From Alteromonas sp. RKMC-009 (lineage in GTDB: Bacteria; Pseudomonadota; Gammaproteobacteria; Enterobacterales; Alteromonadaceae), in contig NZ_CP031010.1 of NCBI RefSeq assembly GCF_003584565.2, positions 4,154,001 to 4,218,000 on the forward strand: DNA of 64,000 bases. The letters are read 5' to 3'. The notes under the pieces are model-generated. The model was given only the letters and a program-made list of their open reading frames with translations, searched no databases and was not told where the DNA came from. Position numbers and translations under genes: made by a program. Of this stretch, positions 17,134 to 24,396 are shown piece after piece (the stretch's first letter is position 1; each line of letters opens with the position of its first letter).

Positions 17134-17637
17134 CCCGGGCGAATAATTTAAATTCGGCTTTTGGCTTAGCGGCTGAATTTTGGTTAGCCTATCATTCAGC
17201 GCGCTATCGAGCATTATCATACCGATATAAAAATAGGTCCTAATGTTATCTGTCGGGAATTTTATAGCGTTCGGAAGCTTCAAGGCCAATAGATACTTTT
17301 TAACTTCTTCATTTTGAAAGTCACAGCCAAAAATATGATGTGCAAAAGCGTTTCTTATCTCTTTTAGTGTATTAAGATCTTGTCTTTCGAGATCTGTGAT
17401 TAACCCCAAACTGAAACAAAGGTTTATCTTTTGAGAGAAGGTACTTTTTTCCGCAATATTTGTTGATGTCGAAATATTTTGGACTAAAAAACTTTTAAGC
17501 AACTTTTCTAACATGACTTCTAGTGCTGCAGATGCAGTTAGAACCCCACTACGTTCCGAGTCATTTAAAACACCTTCCCACAACTCTTTGTTGGAAGTAA
17601 GAGAAATAAAGTCCTCTTTTTTATCCTTAATTTTCAA
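17128..17637 (-). CDS. HEPN/MltR-like protein with RNAFAH motif
   Basis: The 169-residue protein resembles the MltR/HEPN helical bundle: DSERSGVLTASAALEVMLEK (about residues 26-45), FSQKINLCFSLGLITDLERQ (about 67-86) and IRNAFAH (94-100). RNAFAH matches the R-x4-H active-site motif of HEPN ribonucleases (Arg95, His100). It is the first cassette after attI, the position best placed for expression from an integron promoter. Its stop lies inside its attC. The only other well-known relative is the mannitol repressor MltR, and no mannitol gene is near. Family likely; RNase activity inferred. Confidence 0.75.
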   Translation of the reverse strand: MKIKDKKEDFISLTSNKELWEGVLNDSERSGVLTASAALEVMLEKLLKSFLVQNISTSTNIAEKSTFSQKINLCFSLGLITDLERQDLNTLKEIRNAFAHHIFGCDFQNEEVKKYLLALKLPNAIKFPTDNIRTYFYIGMIMLDSALNDRLTKIQPLSQKPNLNYSPGV

Positions 17638-17900
17638 AAAGCCTCCATAGGGGTATAACTACTAAATAGACACACAACGCGGTGTGATCAACCACCCCAC
17701 ACTGGTGTAATTGTCTGTTTTCATTTCTCCAGAATATATCAGAAGCCCCACCTTTAAAAGGTTGTGCGGTTTTGGTGCATTTTCGCGGGAGCGAAATACA
17801 CTGTTTGTGAAGTGAGATGTGAAATGGTGTAAAACCATCCCTCCAGCCAGTTTTCATGACTCTCACATATTCTTAAGCTGTTTTTATTTTGATAAGCATT
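17638..17900. other. attI region of the integron
   Basis: This 263-base region lies between the first cassette gene and the integrase remnant. The recombination point is placed at GTATAAC (17653-17659; GTTATAC on the minus strand), the partner of the first cassette's attC box. The stretch from 17660 to 17900 should hold the rest of attI, the cassette promoter and the integrase promoter. No sigma-70 pair of good quality and no LexA box is seen. A 79-codon frame on the minus strand here looks accidental. Confidence 0.65.
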
Positions 17901-18068
17901 ATGAAATCAAAGTTTCTGCGGGAAGTGTATGAATTTATGTTGTCGAGAGGCTACGCCAAAATAACCATAGAAACGTATTTAACGTGGATTACTGACTTTA
18001 TCCGGTACCACAACTACGCCCGGCCTCAGGAGATGGACGATCAACTTGTTGAGAGTATTGTTCGGTAA
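17901..18068 (+). pseudogene. intI: Integron integrase, N-terminal remnant
   Basis: A 55-codon frame (MKSKFLREVYEFMLSRGYAK, ITIETYLTWITDFIRYHN, ARPQEMDDQLVESIVR) matches the first part of integron tyrosine recombinases in order and spacing, with the typical ETYLxWIxxFIRxHN and RPxEM. Intact IntI proteins have about 320 residues. The frame stops at TAA 18066, and neither the core-binding remainder nor the catalytic R-H-R-Y domain is found in the following 90 bases. The gene has lost its 3' part, and the array is immobile unless helped in trans. Too short for ordinary gene finders. Confidence 0.85.
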
Positions 18069-18078
18069 AGGAGGAAAT

Positions 18079-18103
18079 GGCGTGATCAGTCCCCTGTCAC
18101 GCC
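18079..18103. terminator. Hairpin after the integrase remnant
   Basis: Perfect seven-base stem GGCGTGA / TCACGCC with an 11-base loop, followed on the plus strand by TTACTTT. It lies between the truncated intI and the end of the convergent dioxygenase gene and may terminate either. Confidence 0.45.
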
Positions 18104-18157
18104 TTACTTTATAGAATGAAGTGAGCACTTCCGGCAAGTGCAAAACCTGCCGTCCGG

Positions 18158-19042
18158 TCAGGAGATGATGATGCGCTTGTAGGCCAGCAGGGAGCCGTCG
18201 TCATTTTGTTCGAGGTTGAACACATACTCGTTGTAATCACTGCCGAATACCGTATCGTTGGTCAGGTATGTATCTGGCGCACCGTGATTGATATAGTCAG
18301 AATGGCTGGTACAGATATCTGTGCAGAAATCATCATCAAAGCCAAACTGGGAAATCAGCTCGTCGTTATTGTTATTCTTCACTCTAAAGTGAATGTGAAT
18401 AGCACGGCTAGCATACCAGCCCGGGAAGCAGGTTTTAAAATTTACGCGACCGCTGCTATCCGTCACCGCAATGCCACGGAACCAGCGCGCCTGCAACGCC
18501 TCACTGTCATTCCCGGTACAAAAAGAAGAATTAAACCCGTTGGTGTCACTGCTGCCCGTGGTATCGCCTGAATAAATGCCAACAACATCACAATGCCATA
18601 CTTCTATTTCGTAACCCGATAACGGGTTACATTGCGCGTCAATGAGCTGTAAGCATAGTTGCATGGGTAAGCCAGTTTGCCCTTCTGAAATATCGTCGAG
18701 ATAGTCAGAGTCAAAATAGCAAGGCCCTTCCGTTTGCTGGCCCGTTAGCTCAACAGAGCAGGTACTGCTATTTTCAAAAATGCTGTCAGCGGGAAAATCT
18801 GCGGTCATGCTATCGGTTCCACCACTTAACCAGCTCCCATTGTCGGCAGTTGGCGTCGTTGTTGACGAACCTGATCCGCTACTCCCAGACGAAGATGAAC
18901 CGCCGGACGAGGTATTCGTTGTGGTGCCAGAACCACCACTGCCGCCGCATCCTGTTAGCATAATTACAGGGGTTGCTACCGCTAAGGAGGCAATGGATTT
19001 AAGGGTTTTTCTGCGCGTGTTAAATTCGGTGGATTGAGTCAT
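18158..19042 (-). CDS. Exported intradiol ring-cleavage dioxygenase-like lipoprotein
   Basis: The 294-residue product starts at the ATG at 19042 (AGGCG upstream). The N-terminus has a twin-arginine pair (TRRKTLKS), a hydrophobic stretch and lipobox LTGC, so it is probably a Tat-exported lipoprotein. A 40-residue linker of Gly, Ser and Thr follows. The globular part shows intradiol dioxygenase marks: GPCYFD, IEVWHCDVVGIYSG and FPGWYASRAIHIHFRV with the His-x-His iron ligands. Known members cleave catechols with non-haem Fe(III); extracellular ones are little studied. Convergent with the intI remnant and probably in the right flank of the integron. Confidence 0.8.
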   Translation of the reverse strand: MTQSTEFNTRRKTLKSIASLAVATPVIMLTGCGGSGGSGTTTNTSSGGSSSSGSSGSGSSTTTPTADNGSWLSGGTDSMTADFPADSIFENSSTCSVELTGQQTEGPCYFDSDYLDDISEGQTGLPMQLCLQLIDAQCNPLSGYEIEVWHCDVVGIYSGDTTGSSDTNGFNSSFCTGNDSEALQARWFRGIAVTDSSGRVNFKTCFPGWYASRAIHIHFRVKNNNNDELISQFGFDDDFCTDICTSHSDYINHGAPDTYLTNDTVFGSDYNEYVFNLEQNDDGSLLAYKRIIIS

Positions 19043-19154
19043 GATATTCGCCTGATAAAATAAAATGCATGAAACATAATATGCATCTTCGACGTTAATG
19101 ACCCGCAAACGTTATAAGCTTTACTTATCATTTACATAACAAGAAGACTCAGTT

Positions 19155-20291
19155 TCACAGCCGCACAAACCACTTGTTCCGGTACATCCACCATACCGGT
19201 AAATACATTACGCAAAGAAAACTTACCGCAAACAGGAAAGACGCATTGAAAGGCGAAAAGTAATCAAGGAATACAGACTGGTAAAGCGTCCCTTTCAGAG
19301 AGCCGCTCCCCGCCGGAATCATGAAAAGCAGCCGCGCAGCAATGCCGGATAACATGAAAAACACGATACTGTTTGCGCCTGCCACCACGAAGGGATGAGC
19401 CCAACGCTGATAACCGCGCAAGTCTACAATCCAGTGCAAAAACGCTAAACACGCCATAGCGCATCCAGCCGACAACATCGTATAACTGGGCGACCACAGC
19501 GCTTTATTGACTGGAACCCAAAGTGCAAGCACACCGCCGAATAACGCTAATAAAAAACCTGAGCACATCATCTTTGGAGCTGGCACCTGAGGTTGCCGCT
19601 GTAACCATAAGCCACATACCACGCCAATCAAACAGGTTGATATAGCCGGGATGGTGCTGAACACCCCTTCCGGATCGAAGGGAAACGGCTTAGCATCAGG
19701 ATAGTAAACATGCTGCTCACCCAGCACATTAGCATCTACCCACGCCGATAAGCTGTTGCCGAATGCCCATTGCCCCTGATATACGGTGCCGCTTGCATCG
19801 GCATAAGGAATAAACGTCATTGCCGCCCAGTACGCCGCCACCAGCAAAATGGCAGCGAGCCCCAGTCCGCGAATGCGTAAAAATATCGCCAGTATTGCAG
19901 TAAAAAAATAAACCAGTGCCAGACGCTGCAGCACCCCCATCACCCTGATGCTTTCCAGCCGATCCCGCATCCAGTCGAAATCCGCATTGTAAGGATTGTA
20001 GTAAAACAGCGCGAGGAACACGCCACATAAGAACAGCAATGCACTGCGTTTGAGTATTCTTGCCAGCATGAAAACCGCAGAACGGCTTTGCTGATGGGTC
20101 GACGAAAAAGGGATTGCCACGCCCATAACAAAAATAAAGAAAGGAAACACCAGATCGGTTGGTGTTAATCCGTGCCACTTAGCATGCAATAAAGGCCAGT
20201 AAACGGTTTGCCAGCTTCCGGGGTTATTCACCAGAACCATTAACACAATGGTAAGCCCCCGCAGTACGTCCAGGGAAATCAATCTCTTCAT
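19155..20291 (-). CDS. NagX-like membrane acyltransferase (DUF5009/COG4299)
   Basis: The 378-residue membrane protein has about ten helices and the family opening ISLDVLRGLTIVLMVLVNNP, then the loop WHGLTPTDLVFPFFIFVMGV with the conserved TDLVFP. It is homologous to heparan-alpha-glucosaminide N-acetyltransferase, which passes acetyl groups across a membrane to glucosamine. Bacterial copies (NagX) occur in GlcNAc and MurNAc clusters and are thought to re-acetylate amino sugars. It is divergent from the amidase/hydrolase fusion gene, which supports a place in murein salvage. Confidence 0.85.
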   Translation of the reverse strand: MKRLISLDVLRGLTIVLMVLVNNPGSWQTVYWPLLHAKWHGLTPTDLVFPFFIFVMGVAIPFSSTHQQSRSAVFMLARILKRSALLFLCGVFLALFYYNPYNADFDWMRDRLESIRVMGVLQRLALVYFFTAILAIFLRIRGLGLAAILLVAAYWAAMTFIPYADASGTVYQGQWAFGNSLSAWVDANVLGEQHVYYPDAKPFPFDPEGVFSTIPAISTCLIGVVCGLWLQRQPQVPAPKMMCSGFLLALFGGVLALWVPVNKALWSPSYTMLSAGCAMACLAFLHWIVDLRGYQRWAHPFVVAGANSIVFFMLSGIAARLLFMIPAGSGSLKGTLYQSVFLDYFSPFNASFLFAVSFLCVMYLPVWWMYRNKWFVRL

Positions 20292-20337
20292 TGGCTATTC
20301 TTTAAGTTCGACATTGAATGACACACACCCGCCATTG

Positions 20338-20350
20338 GAATATTTTATTA
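20338..20350 (+). promoter_or_regulatory. Candidate RpiR/MurR-type operator, site 3
   Basis: GAATA-TTT-TATTA matches nine of the ten arm positions of the palindrome at 7151, and the preceding TTG is also shared (TTGGAATA in both). It lies between the divergent NagX-like gene and the amidase/hydrolase gene. Confidence 0.35.
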
Positions 20351-20410
20351 TTTACTTAGGAAATAATTGTGATAATTTGGTTATTTCATGCAGCATTAAC
20401 CGGTAATAAC

Positions 20411-22864
20411 ATGTCACTCTTATCCCGACACTTTCGCTTTCTGGTCGCTACCTGCGCGGTTGCCACAATGATTGGCTGCGCCGGCGGTTACACCAGTATG
20501 CCATCGAAGAATACCGGTGAACGGGTGAAAGTGCTCGTTATGCATTTTACCGCGATAGATTACCAGAAAAGTGTGCATGCTCTGGTGGATGAAGGCGGGC
20601 TGAGTTCGCATTACCTGGTCACCGATCCGTCTGACCCCACGTTTCCGGGTGATGAGGCATCTGTGCTGCAGCTTGTGCCTGAATCGAAACGCGCCTGGCA
20701 TGCCGGTAAAGGTGAGTGGCAAACGCGTAACCATTTGAATGATACATCCATCGGCATTGAGATTGTGAATGTACCTCAATGTCAGCGGGATAATGAGACA
20801 GCGGCCAGCCGGTCAGAACACGGAAGCAACCGCCTTTGTGTATTTCCTGATTATCACCCGGAACAAATTCAGGTGCTCATTGCGCTGGCAAAAGACATAC
20901 TCGCCCGCAACCCGGACATTTCTCCTACTGCCGTTGTCGGCCATGCAGATATCGCATTTAACAGAAAAAATGATCCGGGCCCGCGTTTTCCATGGTATCA
21001 GCTGTACCTGGAAGGGATAGGCGCCTGGTATGACACCGGTACATTAACGACATACTGGCAACGCTTTAACCGCGCCCTGCCCTCAGTTTCATTAATGCAG
21101 GCTGCGCTTCACACTTACGGATACGGCGTAGTAGAAACAGGCATAATGGATGAGCAAACCATTAATGCGTTGTCTGCGTTCCAGATGCACTTTGTGCAGG
21201 ATAACGTAACCGGCGCGATGAACAGCCGCACAGCAGCCGCACTGTTCGCTTTGCTGGACAAGTATTTTCCGCAAAAGGCCAAAGCGCTGAATACCCGCTA
21301 CGCCCGTGAAACGGCACTGAAAGCCGCACCTGCTGAAGAGAAGCGTCCTCAGTCAGGGCAAATTGACAGTGATTTCCCCCAACAAGATCGTTCCAGCCGG
21401 AAAGAAGTGAACGACAAGGTCGCGTTTAAAGCGTACAAAGGAAGGGGCGAAATCTTACTGACGCCAGCCACAACCATCAATGCTACGGTGAAGGTAAATG
21501 GCGAAACGCTGAACATTGCCTCTCCCCTGGAGGCCGGTCATACCTACAGTTATTCCTTGAAAAAGCGTACACACAACGGTACGAACACTCTTGAGGTGCA
21601 AAGTGATTCAGAAAGCGATGCTTTGCACATCACCATTCCCTGGCCTGCGTTGACTGACGAAACGCAAAAATGGCAACAAGCCTTCAGACCAGTTGATGCG
21701 TTAATTCAGCAGGACATTGAGGATGGCTTTCCCGGGGCCGTATTACTGGTTATCAAAGACGGCGCTGTGATTAAACGTACAGCCTATGGCAATGCGCTGC
21801 TTTACGATGAAACAGGCACCCGCCTCACAAAGCCGGAGCCGATGACACCGGACACGCTGTTTGATGTAGCCTCTAACACGAAAATGTTTGCAACTAATCT
21901 GGCACTGATGAAACTGGTGTCTGAGGGGAAACTGAGTATTGATGCGCCGGTGTATCAGTACCTGCCGGAGTACGCCGGCGGTGGCCGTGAAGCCCGCACT
22001 GTCAGAGATTTACTGAGTCATCAGTCCGGCTACGGTCCTGAGGTGCGCTTTTTTGCCCCGGGTGAGCGCTACGGTGAGTCTTTCCGCTCACGGGATAAAT
22101 CACATACATCAACCTTATTAACCACTGCGGTACCTTTTCAGATAAGCAAAGGCGCGCAGGCTACGTACAGTGACACCAACTTTATGCTGCTGGGACTGCT
22201 GGTTGAGCGGATAACAGGCATGTCACTTGACCGGTATTGTGAGCAGTTCATTTACGGTCCGCTTAAGCTTAATCACACGGTGTTTAACCCGCTGAAAAAA
22301 GGGTTTGCCCCCAGTCAGATAGCCGCTACAGAAATAAATGGCAATACACGCAGTCACAATATAGATTTCCCCGGCATCCGCACGTACACGCTGCGGGGAG
22401 AAGTGCATGACGAAAAGGCCTGGTACAGCATGGGCGGTGTATCGGGGCATGCAGGACTATTCTCCACGGTGGATGATTTTGCCGTGCTGATACAAACCTT
22501 ATTAAATGGCGGTGGCTACGGACAGGTTGCACTGACCGACCGGGACACTATTTCATTGTTTACCGCTCCTTCCCCGCTGAATCCCGGTTTCGGACTTGGC
22601 TGGCGCAGGGGCAGCAACGGCAGTAATCGCTGGCACTTCGGCCCTTATGCCAGTTCACAAGCTTTTGGTCATACCGGCTGGACAGGCACGGCAACGGTTA
22701 TCGACCCGGCGCAGGATCTCGGTATTGTGCTGTTTACCAACGCCAGACATACACCGGTTGAGAAACAGAGTACCGGCAACCTGCAATTTGCCGGCAGCGA
22801 ATTTGAAACCGCAAAATATGGCAGTGTGATAACCCGGGTTTACGAAGCAATACTCAATCACTGA
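20411..22864 (+). CDS. Fusion lipoprotein: AmiD-like amidase + PG-binding + YfeW-like serine hydrolase
   Basis: The 817-residue protein starts at the ATG at 20411 with a lipoprotein signal (lipobox MIGC, Cys23, then Ala, so outer membrane). Residues about 35-210 are an amidase_2 domain with zinc ligands His45, His178 (GHADIAF) and the Asp of NDPGPRFPW, as in AmiD/AmpD. A peptidoglycan-binding domain follows (about 225-285). Residues about 425-817 are a class C beta-lactamase/PBP4B-type hydrolase with S488-x-x-K491, YSDTN at 586 and HTG at 754. E. coli keeps AmiD and YfeW separate, with yfeW in the murQP operon. This protein could remove stem peptides and trim D-Ala ends. Confidence 0.9.
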   Translation: MSLLSRHFRFLVATCAVATMIGCAGGYTSMPSKNTGERVKVLVMHFTAIDYQKSVHALVDEGGLSSHYLVTDPSDPTFPGDEASVLQLVPESKRAWHAGKGEWQTRNHLNDTSIGIEIVNVPQCQRDNETAASRSEHGSNRLCVFPDYHPEQIQVLIALAKDILARNPDISPTAVVGHADIAFNRKNDPGPRFPWYQLYLEGIGAWYDTGTLTTYWQRFNRALPSVSLMQAALHTYGYGVVETGIMDEQTINALSAFQMHFVQDNVTGAMNSRTAAALFALLDKYFPQKAKALNTRYARETALKAAPAEEKRPQSGQIDSDFPQQDRSSRKEVNDKVAFKAYKGRGEILLTPATTINATVKVNGETLNIASPLEAGHTYSYSLKKRTHNGTNTLEVQSDSESDALHITIPWPALTDETQKWQQAFRPVDALIQQDIEDGFPGAVLLVIKDGAVIKRTAYGNALLYDETGTRLTKPEPMTPDTLFDVASNTKMFATNLALMKLVSEGKLSIDAPVYQYLPEYAGGGREARTVRDLLSHQSGYGPEVRFFAPGERYGESFRSRDKSHTSTLLTTAVPFQISKGAQATYSDTNFMLLGLLVERITGMSLDRYCEQFIYGPLKLNHTVFNPLKKGFAPSQIAATEINGNTRSHNIDFPGIRTYTLRGEVHDEKAWYSMGGVSGHAGLFSTVDDFAVLIQTLLNGGGYGQVALTDRDTISLFTAPSPLNPGFGLGWRRGSNGSNRWHFGPYASSQAFGHTGWTGTATVIDPAQDLGIVLFTNARHTPVEKQSTGNLQFAGSEFETAKYGSVITRVYEAILNH

Positions 22865-23014
22865 GGTAAAAGTACTGGCAGAACCGGTAAGTTCTCAGTT
22901 AGGCTATCGCCACGCTTTTTTATAAAGCGTCACACTGCCCCGCGGAACATAGCGCACTGAATATCAGCGCCTGATTTGCGATCAATCATTAGAATAAAAG
23001 CAGGAACATTTTTC

Positions 23015-24391
23015 ATGGATTGGGTTTCAATTATCCCGCCTCTCGTCGCCATTTTTGTGGTGTTCTGGAAAAAAGAAGTCATCATGGCCTTGTTACTGGC
23101 CGTTCTCTCATCAGAAGCGTTGATTTTATTGAGTGTGACCGGTGACGGCGTATTGCTGGCGCCGGTGAATGCTATTGAAAGAACCATCGACGTTGCCGCC
23201 AGTCCGGGTAATACCCGGATCCTTATCTTCTCTATTCTGGTGGGTGCGCTGTTAGCCTATATCCGCGACTCAGGCGGTGTCACGGCTACCGTAAACTGGC
23301 TAACAGGCAAAGGCATTGCCAGAAGTAAGCGGCAGGTTGGCAGCCTGACGATGCTCACCGGTGTTGCTGTATTTATCGAGTCTAATTTAAGTGTACTCAC
23401 CGCCGGCATATTCGCACGGGGTTTATTTGATAAATTCAAAATGAGTCGGGCACGCCTGGCCTACATCATCGACAGTACCAGCGCGCCGGTCTGTATTCTT
23501 ATCTTACTGAACGGATGGGGCGCATTCGTCCTTGGCCTGCTGGACGGTTACGAACTGGAACAGTCTTCCGCCAGTATTCTGTGGGGCACAGTACCACTGA
23601 ATTTCTACGCCCTGATCACTCTGGCGATTGTGGTGTACACCATAATGAAAGACAAAGTGCACGGCCCGATGGCAAAAGAAGATGCCGCCATGACTCATAC
23701 CGGTACGGTAATTGAGTCAGAGCCGGCAACCAAAGTACGTTTTATGGTGGTGCCGCTGGTGCTCATGGTTGTCAGCATGGTGGGCTTTATGTTATGGACC
23801 GGAGATGGCGTGCTGGCTAACGGCAGTGGCAGCAAATCTGTGTTGTACGCCACCATTCTTGCTACCGTTGTCGCGTACTTCCTGTTAATTCTGCATAAGC
23901 GCTTCACCCATCACGAAGCCGTAGAGATTGGCTTTAAAGGGATGGGCGAACTGCTTCCGCTGGTGTCCATTGTATTACTTTCCATGACACTGGGAGCCAG
24001 CTTAAAAGTGCTCGGCACCGGCGTTTTTGTTGCCGGTATTGTGGGTGAGTACCTGCCTCTGGTGTTAATTGTTCCCATGCTGTTTCTGGCCGGCGCGGTC
24101 ATGTCGTTTACCACCGGCACCAGTTGGGGCACGTTTGCGATTTTGATCCCCATCGGCGTTCCGTTGATCCAGTCATTAGGACTGCCCCCCTCTCTGGTCA
24201 TTGCCGCAATTCTGGGCGGCGGCGTATTTGGTGATCACTGCTCCCCTATTTCCGATACCTCAGCGGTATCGTCTATCGCGGCCGGGTGCGATCTGTTAAC
24301 GCACATCCGTACCCAGCTTCCCTATGCACTTACCGCTGGCGGACTGACACTCGTTGCCTATGTCATCGCCAGCATCATTATGATTGGATAG
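23015..24391 (+). CDS. NhaC-family sodium/proton antiporter-like transporter
   Basis: The 458-residue protein starts at the ATG at 23015, where the first helix begins. It has about 11 membrane segments and NhaC-family features: VFIESNLSVLTAG, DSTSAPVCILILLNGWGAF, AVMSFTTGTSWGTFAILIP and the late GGGVFGDHCSPISDTSAVSS. The family includes Na+/H+ antiporters and Na+-linked exchangers of amino or organic acids. Placement between the amidase fusion and gamma-glutamyltransferase suggests uptake of freed amino acids or peptides, or restoring the sodium gradient for the symporter; both are inference. Confidence 0.8.
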   Translation: MDWVSIIPPLVAIFVVFWKKEVIMALLLAVLSSEALILLSVTGDGVLLAPVNAIERTIDVAASPGNTRILIFSILVGALLAYIRDSGGVTATVNWLTGKGIARSKRQVGSLTMLTGVAVFIESNLSVLTAGIFARGLFDKFKMSRARLAYIIDSTSAPVCILILLNGWGAFVLGLLDGYELEQSSASILWGTVPLNFYALITLAIVVYTIMKDKVHGPMAKEDAAMTHTGTVIESEPATKVRFMVVPLVLMVVSMVGFMLWTGDGVLANGSGSKSVLYATILATVVAYFLLILHKRFTHHEAVEIGFKGMGELLPLVSIVLLSMTLGASLKVLGTGVFVAGIVGEYLPLVLIVPMLFLAGAVMSFTTGTSWGTFAILIPIGVPLIQSLGLPPSLVIAAILGGGVFGDHCSPISDTSAVSSIAAGCDLLTHIRTQLPYALTAGGLTLVAYVIASIIMIG

Positions 24392-24396
24392 CCATT

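Larger units (their letters stand above)
13365..18068 (-). mobile_element. Relict chromosomal integron with cassette array
   Basis: The segment contains seven gene units, five well-formed attC sites of 113-117 bp, a likely attI junction at 17653-17659 and the first 55 codons of an integron integrase gene at 17901. Geometry is canonical: the integrase remnant points right and the array extends left from attI, with most cassettes on the minus strand. For each inner cassette the first bases match the complement of the outer box of its own attC, as a formerly circular cassette must. The integrase is broken, so the array can move only if an integrase acts from elsewhere. Left end uncertain. Confidence 0.88.

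Noticed and set aside
17627..17866. 79-codon frame on the minus strand in the attI region
   Set aside because: It covers the attI junction and the first cassette start, has no ribosome site and shows unnatural composition (many Cys, Trp and Arg).
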